From contig NW_026946359.1 in assembly GCF_035222275.1 (NCBI RefSeq), positions 3,286,001-3,350,000 on the forward strand: 64,000 nt of DNA, written 5' to 3'. Positions 10,092 to 21,380 of this stretch are shown piece after piece (the stretch's first letter is position 1; each line of letters begins with the position of its first letter). This stretch comes from Podospora bellae-mahoneyi. Its lineage: Eukaryota > Ascomycota > Sordariomycetes > Sordariales > Podosporaceae. Both the position numbers and the translations under genes were made by a program. Under the pieces are notes generated by a model. The model was not told where the DNA came from, ran no database searches, and saw nothing but the letters and a program-made list of their open reading frames with translations.

Positions 10092-11993
10092 ATGGCCATG
10101 ACATCCTCTGCGACCCGCTCCAAACGAGCCGAGGGTCTCCATGCCACCATCTCGCACCCCAAGTTGCTCTCCAGCAGCAGCGCTGACTATCGCCGCCCTG
10201 TCGCGACCGCCATGCCGAAGCAGAACAGCAAACAATTCCCGCTCAGCCCGACTCGCGCCTATGGAAAGCGACATCTCGACCTCTCGTCTGGCAATTGCGA
10301 TGCCGTCATACCAAAGAAGGCAAGGATTGCCGTAGAGATCCCGGCGAGGCCCTCGTCGTACCACGCCCGAGTTGCGAAAGAATCGGCCGACGCGCCACCA
10401 TTGCCGCTGCCCACCAAACCCACTGTCGCGGCGGCGGCACCACCACCACCGGAACCCCGATCTGCGATACCGACACGAGCCCCGCCGGCGCAACCCGCGA
10501 CAGCAAACAATGCCGAGAAACACCCTACTAGCCTCACAAAACATCAGGAAAAGGTCGTCAATGGGCTCAAGCATGAGCTCAGCAGACTGCAGCCGAACAC
10601 GGAGGACACAACGAGCACCACCCAAAGCCAGGGTCGCAAGTTGAGGTCACAAGAAGCCACTCGTTTCAAGAGTGAGCTCTCTGCTTATTTTCCCGAGTAC
10701 GATGAGGTCATTGGCAACGACCCGAAGAAAGAGTGTGAGTTTATCTTGCATATTGTCATCTCCATTCAACTGCTAACCTGTTCGCGTCCTTTAGACTCGT
10801 TGAATCTCGAGACTCCAGTCGCCGTAGCATCCGATACCGCACCTCCTCCCTCTGCCTGGGCTTCCAAACCTCCAACCTTCCCAGTCGAGAGCTGGGGCGA
10901 TAAGTTGTACACCGACCTCCACGACTGCCAACGAATTGACTTTGCATTCCTCGCAAAGCAATCCAAGCCACTTGATCCCTCACAGCACCAAGCAGACCCC
11001 TTGCCCGATAGTTATTACGAACCAATCCATAAAAAAGAAGAAAAGCAAGAGCGCTCGGTACGAAATACCGAAAAGATTCGTGCCCAACATGAACGAGACC
11101 AAGTCATCCGCCTCCTGGACGGCCTCCAAGGCCCAGACTGGCTCAGAATCATGGGTGTGAGCGGCATCACCGAATCCAAAAAGAAAACCTTCGAGCCTGC
11201 GAGAGAGTATTTCGTCAAGGGTTGCGAATCCATCCTGGATAAGTTCCGGCGATGGACGGCGGAGGAGAAGAGAAGGAAGCGGGAGAAGGAAAGGAAAGCG
11301 AAATACCTGGCCGACAGGGAGACTGCCACGAGTGAGGAGAAGGATCTTGAGCCCTCTGCTCGGTCCAGCCGTGCCACGTCTACAAGTCATGAGGAGAAGC
11401 ATACGAAGAAGAAGAGGAAGAGAGAACTGGTGGTTCCGGATAGCGAGGATGAGGCTATGGGTGATGATGAGCTGGATGGTGAACCACCAGATGATGCTGA
11501 GGAGAGTGACGTTGATGCTTCTGTCGCTAAACAGCTTCGAGAAGAGGCCCTTGCGGCGGCTGCTAAGAAGTCGTCTTTGAAGTCGAAGCCGCCACCGAAG
11601 AAACGGGTTCGTTCTTCGAAGCCACCACCACCACCGCCACCACCACCACCACCACCACCGCCACACCAAGCTAAGAAGGCACCGACTGTTGAGCCTTTTC
11701 CTGCCCCGCCACAGCAGGAGAGGGAGTTTACGTCTTTCTTTGCGAAGAAACATCAGCGTGATGCTGCTCTCAATCCAAACCGTCGCCGAATTAGTACCAG
11801 AAGGAACCCAGTTCTTGCTTGGGGCGTGGCCGTTCCCGAGGTTGCAGAGGCCGATTTTAGTCTCTCGGAAGAGATCAGGGATGAGGTGATGGGGACGAGG
11901 AACAGTGCTCCTGCTGCTACGACTACCAACGATGCTGCCGCCGCTGTTAAGCCTACCAGGGGCCGTCCTGCGAGGGGGAAGAAGAAGCCTTAG
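10092..11993 (+). CDS. SAS4-domain chromatin protein (something-about-silencing 4-like)
   Basis: Two exons, 10092-10734 and 10795-11993, giving 613 aa. The 60-nt intron (10735-10794) has donor GTGAGT, branch TGCTAAC and acceptor TTTAG. It is a multiple of three without stop codons, so the frame also reads through it. The N-terminus is basic and Pro-rich. A conserved block GRKLRSQEATRFKSELSAYF...EYDEVIGND (residues about 175-215) and a helical block around HERDQVIRLLDGLQGPDWLR...FEPAREYFVKGCESILDKF (about 315-375) match what I know of the fungal SAS4 domain, found in a subunit of the SAS histone H4K16 acetyltransferase complex. A KRRKREKERKAK-type basic helix follows, then acidic DSEDEAMGDDE, then an uninterrupted run of about 14 prolines coded at 11622-11662, and a KKKP C-terminus. 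Nuclear location is inferred. The family call rests on memory of the domain, not on an alignment. Confidence 0.7.
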   Translation: MAMTSSATRSKRAEGLHATISHPKLLSSSSADYRRPVATAMPKQNSKQFPLSPTRAYGKRHLDLSSGNCDAVIPKKARIAVEIPARPSSYHARVAKESADAPPLPLPTKPTVAAAAPPPPEPRSAIPTRAPPAQPATANNAEKHPTSLTKHQEKVVNGLKHELSRLQPNTEDTTSTTQSQGRKLRSQEATRFKSELSAYFPEYDEVIGNDPKKECEFILHIVISIQLLTCSRPLDSLNLETPVAVASDTAPPPSAWASKPPTFPVESWGDKLYTDLHDCQRIDFAFLAKQSKPLDPSQHQADPLPDSYYEPIHKKEEKQERSVRNTEKIRAQHERDQVIRLLDGLQGPDWLRIMGVSGITESKKKTFEPAREYFVKGCESILDKFRRWTAEEKRRKREKERKAKYLADRETATSEEKDLEPSARSSRATSTSHEEKHTKKKRKRELVVPDSEDEAMGDDELDGEPPDDAEESDVDASVAKQLREEALAAAAKKSSLKSKPPPKKRVRSSKPPPPPPPPPPPPPPHQAKKAPTVEPFPAPPQQEREFTSFFAKKHQRDAALNPNRRRISTRRNPVLAWGVAVPEVAEADFSLSEEIRDEVMGTRNSAPAATTTNDAAAAVKPTRGRPARGKKKP

Positions 11994-12793
11994 TTGCCTC
12001 ATTTTTGTCGAAGCAGAGAGGTGAACATCATGCCCGTCATCACACTTTGCAACATTAACACATTGTTCCTCGCCACATGCTTACGCGAGTATATATTTGT
12101 ACATTATCAAACTACCATCACCCCCGCATTGATAGGGGATTTGTAGTTATTCAAAGGATACAAAGGGTTTAGGGTCAGGGTCTGGGTAGGGGTAAACTTG
12201 GGAATTTCAAGCAGGGAGTTTAGGGGGGGTTTCGGATTATTTGGGTTGGGTTGGGGTTTGCTGGGCAGACTTTTTACCGTCATAGGAAGGGGAAATAACT
12301 GTTTTTGCGACTGGCAAATTGTTTGGGAGGAGTAGAGACAGTGAGGAGTACCGGGGGTGCAGGACAACAGGCTGCGTAGTGTAGGGGTGTTTGTGGGGGT
12401 AATTGATGTGGGAGGAGGGGGGGGGGGTTGTTTATCTGTAGAGATAATTGTATTTATAAATCAAGGTATTAGGAATATCTTTGTGGTTGGGTGTTTATTG
12501 TGAGCGATTTGTGATCTTAATGGGTGGTAAAGGGGTTGGTGGTGCTGTTCAGGCTGTGAGAATAGCCAACGACTCCTGTGTTGACATGAGAACTGAGCAG
12601 ACAACACTCGAAAATCTCCAAACTCCTTGCGAAAAAAGACATATATACCGCTCAAAAAGTTACATGAAACCGGCCCAGACCCAAACCTGGCTATGCGTAT
12701 ACCTACCTAACCCATAACCCCCTTTCCCCCCAAGTCCAGAACCATGAATGAACCTAACAGTCCTTTTTGTTCCCTTTCCCCAGCCAACCCAGT
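11994..12793. other. Convergent 3' intergenic region
   Basis: This 800-bp stretch lies between the 3' ends of two convergent genes and holds their terminators. It is G/T-rich on the + strand, with a poly-G run near 12417-12427 and degenerate GGGTTTAGGG-like text near 12166-12190. I see no gene. Confidence 0.6.
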
Positions 12794-15700
12794 CTATAAC
12801 GCCCCGCCCCTAATTGCCTTGTCCGTATTATATGTACCCCCTTTACCTCCCCCTTGCCTCCCCTCCAAATTGAACCTCTCCACATTCTCCTCCGTCAACC
12901 TCTCCCCCAGCCCCTCCTTCTTCCCCCCAAGAACAGAAGGACTCTTCGCCCCCCCAATCCCCGCCGCCCCAACAAGCTTATCATCCCGACTGTGCATCGC
13001 ACTCTCCTTGTCTTCCTCAAAGTGCTTAATAACAGGCGACATCGGCACCCCCCCCAGCCTTTCCTTACTCCCCGGCCTCGACAGCCCTTTCTGCGGGGAG
13101 TTAGACTTGGGAGTGGTACTATCCCCACCACCACCACCACCACTTACAACCCCAACCCCATCACTCACGACCGTATACCCCGGAAAATGCCCCCTTTCCT
13201 CCCTCCCCTCCCCCCGAGGCTTAGGCGTGGCCAGTTCCTCATGCGTCTCTCTATCATGTTCCACCCCAACCCCCGGAATCCCCGCATTATCACAATGCTC
13301 CCCCGAATCCGAACAATCACTCACCACACTGCTCCCAACCCCATCATCCACCGCCACCATCCCCCCTTTCCTCCCCTTACTACCCCACCTGACCAACATC
13401 CTCTCCAAAACCCTACTCTTCACCGGCTTGCTCAGATAATCATCCATCCCCGCCCTCTTGCACTTCTCCCTATCCCCCTGAATCGCACTCGCCGTCATGG
13501 CCACGATCGGCACGTCCCCCACAAAAGCCTTGTACGGCAAGTGGTGCCTCAGCAAGTGCGTGCACTTGTACCCATCAATCAGCGGCATCTGCACATCCAT
13601 CAAAATGATATCTGGCTTCTTCTTCTCCCCCTTCTCCGCCGCAACCAGGTAATCCAGCGCCTCCTTCCCGTTCCAGGCAGCAACAACATTAAAGCCGAGT
13701 TTTCGAATCGTTTTGATGGCAATCTGCTGATTGATAGCATTGTCCTCCACAACCAAAATGTGGATCTTGGACCTCTCTTCCGGGGACAGGTCTTCCTCAG
13801 ACGAGGACACACCAGGTAGGTTGACCGACGAGTTGCGCCACGATGAACGGCTCCTGTCCCCAAGTACAGAACCGATCTCGGGGGGCGTTCCCATAGCATG
13901 GTCGTACTCCGAGCTGTGGCACGAGACGCTCATCTCCGACTGCAACCGATCAGGAATGGGATCAATCTGGACAAGGCTGGAATTTTGAGCAGCACCCTGG
14001 GGCTTGTTGAACGGAATCCAAAACGTGGCCGTCGTCCCCGTCCCAAGAGTGGACTCGAGCACCATCCTCCCCTTCATCAAACCCAGCAGGTGCTTGCAAA
14101 TCGTCAACCCCAATCCCGTCCCGCCAAACTTCCTCGCCGTCGAAGCGTCACCCTGACTAAAAGGCTGAAACAACCTCTTCCTCACCTCCTCCTCGATCCC
14201 GATCCCCGTGTCCTCGATCACAAACTTGATCTCGGTGATCTCGGGCGTGTCCTTCTCCTTGAAAACCGAAAACTTGACATGCCCATGGTTGGTGAACTTG
14301 ATGCTGTTCGTCACCAGATTCGTGATAATCTGCCTCACCCTCCCAGGATCGCCCATAACCACCATGTCAGTCTCGATATCCTCCGAGATGTCGGAATGAA
14401 AGGCCAAATCTTTTCGCTCGGCGGCAAAGCTCAACATCTTGGATACATCTCGGACGATAACCGAGAGCGAGAACTGGACTTCTTCAATGTCGAGCCTCCC
14501 CGACTCCACCTTGGAAAAGTCCAAAATGTCGTTGATGACCGTCAACAGCGCGTTGGCGGAGCGGTAGATATTTTCTGTAATGTCTCGTTGTTCTTCCGTG
14601 AGCTCAACGTCGAGAAGCAGCTCCGACATCCCGATCACGCCTGTGATGGGGGTTCGAATTTCATGAGACATCTACCTCCAATATTAGTTCCCGCAGTTTG
14701 TTCATCAGACGTGTCACCACCTACGTTAGCAAGAAACTGCGACTTCAACCTGCTGGCCTCCTTGGCGGCAGCTTCATTAGCCACCAGTTGTCTCTTTTCT
14801 TGAGCCTGCGCCTGGATGTCCTGTTCTCTCGCCTTGAGCTCGGTAACATCCATGATGAGGCCTATCACGCCCTCGATGATGGTATTTGCTTCCCCCTTCT
14901 CACGGATTCTTTTCCCTAGAATGGGTTGGAACCGAGTGCGGTACCAGCGTCCATCTATTGCAATGTCAGCATATACCAACAGTCGCTTGCTAGACCCAAA
15001 AACATACCCATCTCATGCTCTTGAAAGTCCTCCCTCGTCGTACTCCCATCAAGAATAGACTCCAGCGGACTCAAGAAAGCCGGCATCTGTCCCTCTGGCA
15101 GCTGCGAGTTAAGACGATTAAACACGTCGTAAACATCCTCCCCAATAAACCAGCGCGAGGTGGTATTGTCACACTGATAGTCCCATATCAGCGCTCCCTC
15201 AATCATGGTGATCTTCCGGTTCAAGTCGACCGTAAACATCGTCATGTTAGACAGAGCGATAACACTGAGAAGCTGCTGTCGAGTTCTCTTAGCCTCGATC
15301 TTGGTCTCGATGCTTTCATGGACGTCGGTGCATGTTCCTAAACAAACGAATGAGTACTCCGTCACAGATCTGCCAGGTACAGACGAAAGCTCACCAAACC
15401 ACTTCTCAATCTTGCCTGTCTGCTTATTCCGCAACGGCAGCGCCCTCCCCAGAAACCACCTCCACTCTCCATCCTTGCTGCGACACCTGTACTCCGTCAT
15501 GTAGGGCTCGCCAGTCGCAAGAGAGTGCTTCCACCGCTTCGCAGCCTCCACCATGTCATCCGGATGAAAAGGCTTCGACCATCCCTCACCAAACGAGTCT
15601 TCCTCGGACAGGCCAGTGTAATGATACCAACGACTATTATAAAAATCATGCTGCCCATCAGGCGTCGCCGTCCACACCAACTGCGGCATCGTGTCACAAA

Positions 15701-17216
15701 TAAGCCTAAACCTCTCTTCATCCGCCGCCTTGATCTGGTTCAGCTCCTCATGAAGAGTGGTCACATCCCGGCATGTCACGACGCCGGCGAGGAACTCCCC
15801 CGTGTTCTCATCCTTGATCGCCACCCCCTCCACGTCAAAAACAAGACTTTTCCCATGCTCATCACGCATCCCGATGCGGAGGCCGACAAAGGGCTTCTCG
15901 GTTCGCAACAGCACAGCGATCGGATACTCGCTCGGATCCAGCTGCTTCGTAAAATCTTGGTCCCATACCACCCAGTTTGGCAGCAGATCAAAGCCATCAG
16001 CCGACTTGTCAAGGTCAGCGTTTCGGAAAAACAAGTTGCGGGCAGCACGGTTGGGAAGCGTTACACTTCCGTCTCTCCACATGGCCAGGATGGGCGTCTG
16101 GATGTTGTCAAGCAAGGCATCCTTCATGATGTTGATCTTTTGAAGTACCGACGGCGCGCTTGAGGGTGCCGAGGCAGCGGGCGGTCCAAAGGGGGGGAAC
16201 GGGTTGGCGGAAAAGGACACGGCAGAAGGGCTGAGCTTGAACGAGGAGGAAGCGTTGGAGTCCCTGCTAGAGGCCGCAGAAGGTGGGTTGCTGACATGAG
16301 GTATAGACTTCCTCTCGGCAGCTTCCAAATAACTCGGTTTGGCCGTCGATTTTCTCCTACTCATGGCGGGGCTGAAGGCCGAGTTGGTGTTGGTGAAGGT
16401 CAACGTGAAGAAAGTTTGTCCTTCGCTGACATCCCAGACCGATATGATCATTTTGGCACGCCTTTGGGAAGCCGACAAGTTTTGCCTTGCTCGAGGATCA
16501 TACGTGGAACTGGTGACATCTTTGGGAGAAATCACCACCTCGATTGCGAGGGTTGGCGTGTGGTCATGGGGTTTTCCATCGAAAACGTGGTCATCGTTCG
16601 CTCCGTCCGGTATTGGCGTGGCATCTCCGTCGACCTCGACGGTGCCGTCGGCTGTCGCCGATGGACTTCCACCTCCCGTTTCGACAGCAGCTTGGTTGAG
16701 AAATTGATCCCAATCAAGCCAAACCGGAACGCCGTCCTGAACCAGATCAATGCCCACCTGAGCCAGGGTCTTGCCGCGAAGAATGTCCATGACGGGTACC
16801 ATGCCGTCACCGTCGGCACCAACATCTTCGGGTATCATACCGAGCAGTCTTCCCATGGCTTCGTTTGCCAAAGCTACCGTCTTTAAGCCGTCCAAAACAA
16901 GCACGGGTACTGGGAGAAATTGTAAGGCTGAGAAGGCCACTTGTCCGGGCGTGATACATGGCATCGGTATGCGAAACGGACTGGCGTTTTGCGATCGAGG
17001 AACACCTGGCGTGAGTAAGGGAGCGTCCCTAACGAACCGATTACCGCCTGCAGGGGCCACATTGTAGGCGGGCGACTGAGGTCGACTGTGATGGCGGGTA
17101 TATCGACCAAAATACTGCGTGTCGTCTGGGGTCGAGTGTGGGGATTGGCGGAAAGGGACTGCTGGGCTGGTGTCGACGGCGCAGCTGGCCTCCTGTAACT
17201 CTTGACTGGGCGTCAT
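12794..17216 (-). CDS. Multi-PAS hybrid sensor histidine kinase
   Basis: Cytoplasmic-type two-component phosphorelay sensor. Exons on the minus strand: 17216-15395, 15337-15008, 14954-14725 and 14671-12794, total 1,419 aa. Introns of 57, 53 and 53 nt have donors GTGAGC, GTATGT and GTAGGT; splicing restores KWFGTCTDVHE, EMDGRWYRTR and SQFLANMSHEIRTP. No membrane segment is seen. About four PAS-like regions are visible: QFLPVPVLVLDGLKTVALAN near the N-terminus, LLDNIQTPILAMWRDG, the strong PAS_3 type DTMPQLVWTATPDGQHDFYN, and a fourth ending in DVTELKARE. H-box histidine is residue 797, N-box is IITNLVTNSIKFTNHG, G boxes are EDTGIGI and GGTGLGL, and the receiver phospho-Asp is residue 1153 (IILMDVQMPLIDGY) with a following MTASA and SKPVK. 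The tail is Gly/Ser-rich. The frame stays open upstream of 17216 to 17411 but without an ATG; the start at 17216 is the first in-frame ATG, so an additional 5' exon is possible. The HHK class is undecided. Confidence 0.9.
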
Positions 17217-17242
17217 GTCGACGTCGCCGTCAGGAGGCGCAT
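17213..17242 (-). promoter_or_regulatory. uORF overlapping the proposed kinase start
   Basis: On the minus strand an ATG at 17242 opens a 9-codon frame whose TGA (17215-17213) overlaps the proposed main ATG (17216-17214) as ATGA. If the transcript starts upstream and is unspliced here, this could act through termination and reinitiation. It depends on the kinase start being correct. Confidence 0.4.
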
Positions 17243-19594
17243 CGAGCAGACAACGGCCCGCGAGCCCAAGATGGCTGGATTTGAGGTTTGGCGGGGTGTA
17301 TGTGTGCGTATGTGATTTGGTCGTCAAAACAAAGACTTTTTTGGGCACCCCAGGAGTTGTGTCTTTGGCTAGAGAGTTTCGGTTCGAATTGGTCCAGACA
17401 CTGGACAGCACCAGCAGTGACTAAACTCCCACCGGCGGCTCCCGAACTCTTTTGTCACGTTAAGCTGGGCATCTCCGTCTTAGAGCTCGCGTTGCGTTGT
17501 GAAGGGCGCGGCTGATTCTATGGAAGCACAGAAAGTGTATGGTATGAGGTCGCGATAGCAAGTCGAAGATTGGAAAGCAGTGCGTGATAATCTTCTCTCA
17601 CCTCGCTCTCTCTGGTAATTCAGATGCAAATGGAAAGAATCGACTAGGCCCCCGAGGTGGCTTTTTTGCCCAGTGCCAGCGGTACCTAGGCCGGCTGCGT
17701 AATCCGACCTGATCGGCTTTAAGGTTGATTTAGTCAAGGCCGGAGCTTTGCAGAAACCCTTTGTTTCTGCTCCCGGTGTCGTCATTGGCAACCACGTCCC
17801 TAGAAGATCAGAGCAAACTCTCCCACCGAGCCGTTAGCTGAACACTAGTAAGGTCGAACATCCGATGAACGGTAACGGGGGGAAATCCACAAGGATGGAA
17901 CAGTGGAGGGTCAGCATCAGATTTCTGAAGTGGCAATGCTACCTTAGCGGTCACTATCGTGATGATCATGTATCCGAGACAGCAATGGAATGCGCCGAAC
18001 GGAAGCACTGGGTCAGACGAAAGCGGGAGGGGTGTCAGACCAATGTCATCTCGCAGTTTGTCCAACTGTGACCCTCGCCGCCCTCAGCTGGACAACTCTG
18101 CTCAGAGATGGGATTTCCACTCAGAAGCATGGGATTTTGCATTGTTCCGTATATAATGCCCCAAAACACGGTTCCATTCGCGATGTCGAAGCCGATGCGA
18201 CCTTCTGTTGATCGCTTGCATTTCACTGGGCGGGTATTGCTGACAGTTGCTGGCAGTTGTCGTTACCAAACCACCGCTTGGGATTTCACGTTCTCAACAC
18301 TGACTTTTGGACCATCTCGAAAATCATATTTTATAGCACCCCGTCGTGCCTGTTCCACGAGCGCACAGCAGTTGACACTTTTGACACGTCTCACCGGTTC
18401 GGATGACTGACTCGGGAGGTCTTCAAGCCGAGTAACCCAAGCCAACAAATTGGGAACAGAGACTGTTTGTCCACCTTGATGAGAATCGAGACTTTACGGT
18501 CCAGCCCCAAATCACGGCTCTATAACAAGCCCCGGGCTGTGTGATCAAGATGAAGCCGGAGACAAGACAGGGCCAAGCCCGTGACTCCACTTCTCCACAC
18601 ATTCGCCGGCACCGGATGCCGGGGGCACGTCGCCGGGTATCCTTCGGGCCGTTCAGCACGTGGGTTCACTCCCCGATACTACTACGACAACACTCCGGTC
18701 GAGACACCTTGCGGCTCTTGGGACACACCGTGTGTGATGGTTGCTCTATAGTGACATGCTGACGAGTGTGCGGCTCATCGACAATGTCTTATCGGCCCCC
18801 CCTCCCACCCCCCTCGACCCCAAATTCTGGCTGTCACACTGCCACCAGGTCTTTCTTGTTCCGTATTCCGAGCCCTTGGCGCCCAGAACCCGGAGTCGAA
18901 GCAAGGCTGAGCCTCCGAACGCAGCACCCGCGATGAATGCCGAACACGCTCCCCACCATGAGTACCCCACCTGGAGACCCCGCAGGAAGGGTCTAGAGAG
19001 ATGGAGGGGTCACCGGGGAGCTGGGTTTTGCCATCGGATTTGCCCCGTTGAACAACGTCACTGGAAAGGGAGGCTCAAACATGGCATTTTCTGCATCTTC
19101 GGATGGCAGCTGTCTACGATGAGATGAGATGATGGTGGCCTTCTCTTCACCTTTGGACAACCATTCATAACTGATCATTGTCATGACAGACATGTAGGAA
19201 CCCAGCATCAGTAGGGCAGGCCGGCAAGTGTTTTCAGTGTTTTATACCCTCCCACATGCGCGCCGCTTCACAACCCCATCTTGGCCACAGTCTCCGGGGG
19301 CGGCACTCATCCAGGGGTAACGCCCCTCGCGATACCCACATGCCGGCCTGTGACAAGATCCCAGACTCTGCTCCTCTAGGCCAATCCAGGTTCACCCCCC
19401 ACATGATGACCGATCATGTCTGTCTTCTTCCTATTTTTCTCCCGCTTCTCCCCAGCTTCATCGGCCTTGTTCCCGTTCCTCTGGATCTCACTTCTGCTGT
19501 AGCCCCTTCCTTGTTTTCTTCTTGTTGATACCCCGGACTGTACCTTGCCTTTGTCTTCTTTCCCATCTCTCTTTCCCCGCCTTTTTCGCCCATC
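17217..19594. other. Divergent intergenic region (kinase / ALDH)
   Basis: About 2.4 kb between divergent starts. The first 195 bases are an ATG-less in-frame extension of the kinase frame and may be leader or part of an exon. No other coding sequence is recognisable. The 100 bases before 19595 are strongly pyrimidine-rich (CTTTCCCC, TTCTTTCCC), as in highly expressed fungal genes. Confidence 0.6.
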
Positions 19595-21087
19595 ATGTCT
19601 GACGCCGCCACCTACTCGGTCCCTTTCTGGATCAACGGCGAGGAGTACCACGCCGAGAAGCAGTACGATGTCATCTCGCCCGTCACCGGCAAGGCCATCC
19701 ACCGGTCCGGCGCCGCCTCGGATGCCGACGTGAAGAAGGCCGTCGAGGCCGCCGACAAGGCTTTCAAGACGTGGAAGAAGACACTCCCCAAGGAGCGCCG
19801 GGATGTCTTCTTGAAGGCTGCTGAGATATTTGAGAGGAGGAAGGAGGAGCTCGGGGACTACATGATGCAGGAGACTGGTGCCCCTCGCCAGTGGGCCGAC
19901 TTCAACTTGGACGTCGCGAAGGACTTCTGCCTTGACATTGGCGGCCGGATCCGCACTCTCGAGGGCACCATTCCCACCACTGCCGATCCTGAGACCGGCG
20001 CCATGATCGTCAGGGAGCCCTTTGGTGTCATTCTCGCCATTGCCCCATGGTATGTTGCCCTGATGGCACGCAGCGCTTCACATCAAAAGCTGACATGCAG
20101 ATCAGGAACGCCCCCTACATCCTCGGCATCCGCTCCATCCTCTTCCCCATCGCCGCCGGCAACACGGCCATCCTCAAGGGCAGCGAAGCCTGCCCCCGCA
20201 CCATGTGGGGCCTCTGCTCCGTCTTTCACGAGGCCGGCCTCCCCGCCGGCGTCCTCAACATGCTCGTCCACTCCCCCCAGGACGCCCCCCGCATCACGGC
20301 CAACCTCATCGCCGAGCCGGCCGTCAAGAAGATCAACTTCACCGGCTCCACCGGCGTCGGCCGCATCATCGGCCGTCTGGCGGGCGAGAACCTCAAGCCC
20401 GTCCTCCTCGAGCTCGGCGGCAAGGCCCCCGCCATCGTCTGGGAGGACGCCGACCTCGACAACGCCGCCTTCCAGTGCGCCCTCGGCGCCTTCCTCAACA
20501 GCGGCCAGATCTGCATGTCTACCGAGCGCATCCTGGTTCACAAGAACGTCAGGGCCGAATTCGAGAAGAGGTTTGTCGGCGCCATTGACCAGATTTTCGG
20601 GTCTGCTCCCGACGCGCCTATCTTGATCAACAGCGCGGCTGTGACCAAGAACAAGGCTCTCATCAAGGATGCGCTGGCCAAGGGCGGCGAGTTGCTGTAC
20701 GGCAACCCTGACGCTGTGGAGAAGAGCGACACGAGGATGAAGCCGGTTGTGATCAACAATGCGAACAGGGAGATGGAGATCTACCAGACGGAGAGCTTTG
20801 GGCCGTCGGTGGCGTTGTATGAGATTGAGACGGAGGAGGAGGCGCTGGAAATTGCGAACGACACCGAGTATGGTCTCACGTCGGCGGTCTTCACGGAGGA
20901 TCTGAGGAGGGGGTTGAGGTTTGCCAAGGAGATCGAGACGGGGGCGGTGCACATCAATAGCATGACGGTGCATGACGAGAGTGCGCTGCCGCACGGTGGC
21001 GCGAAGGCGAGCGGGTATGGGAGGTTCAATACTGCCACGGGGATGGCGGAGTGGGTGAGGACCAAGACTATCACTTACAAGTTTTAG
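19595..21087 (+). CDS. NAD(P)-dependent aldehyde dehydrogenase (vanillin/salicylaldehyde dehydrogenase type)
   Basis: Oxidises an aldehyde to the acid. Exons 19595-20049 and 20106-21087 give 478 aa, normal for the superfamily. The 56-nt intron (donor GTATGT, branch GCTGAC, acceptor ATCAG at 20101-20105) splits the Trp of the APWN motif; splicing gives LAIAPWNAPYILGIR. An upstream CAG at 20098-20100 is rejected because it destroys this motif. Cofactor loop FTGSTGVGRIIG, general-base Glu254 in LLELGGKAP, catalytic nucleophile Cys288 in NSGQICMSTERI, then QTESFGPSVALYEIE. The GQICMSTER form of the active site is typical of vanillin or salicylaldehyde dehydrogenases acting on aromatic aldehydes; the actual substrate is inference. 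No targeting signal is seen, so it is likely cytosolic. Codon use is strongly C-ending in the first two thirds, suggesting good expression. A decayed SDR lies 294 bp downstream on the same strand. Confidence 0.93.
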
Positions 21088-21380
21088 GTGAGGGCTCTAA
21101 GGTTGGGGAAGGCAGGGGTAAATAAGGGGCTACTGCACATATAAATGAAGCATCTTGAACTGTACAGCTCTGGTTCATCAATGCGAATTGCTACAGATTG
21201 GTTGCTATCGAGATTGACGGCTATTAGGGGTATCTGTACCTACTGAAGGAGAATTAGATATCTGACTGGCAGAGATGGCGAAGTAGTTCGGCTTCAAACC
21301 CTTTGAAAATTCCTTCTAGTCCCCGTATTCGGAATTCCTTACCTTCTGCCCTTCTCGCCACCATATACCACTCTAACAAG

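Noticed and set aside
12150-12215. Telomere-like GGGTTTAGGG/GGGTCTGGG text
   Set aside because: Units are irregular with no true TTAGGG tandem; it is G/T-rich 3' flank rather than an interstitial telomere.
20083-20994. 303-aa minus-strand frame antisense to the aldehyde dehydrogenase
   Set aside because: It mirrors the C-ending codon bias of the sense gene, is full of Gly/Leu/Val low-complexity text and has no family resemblance; the sense frame has all ALDH motifs.
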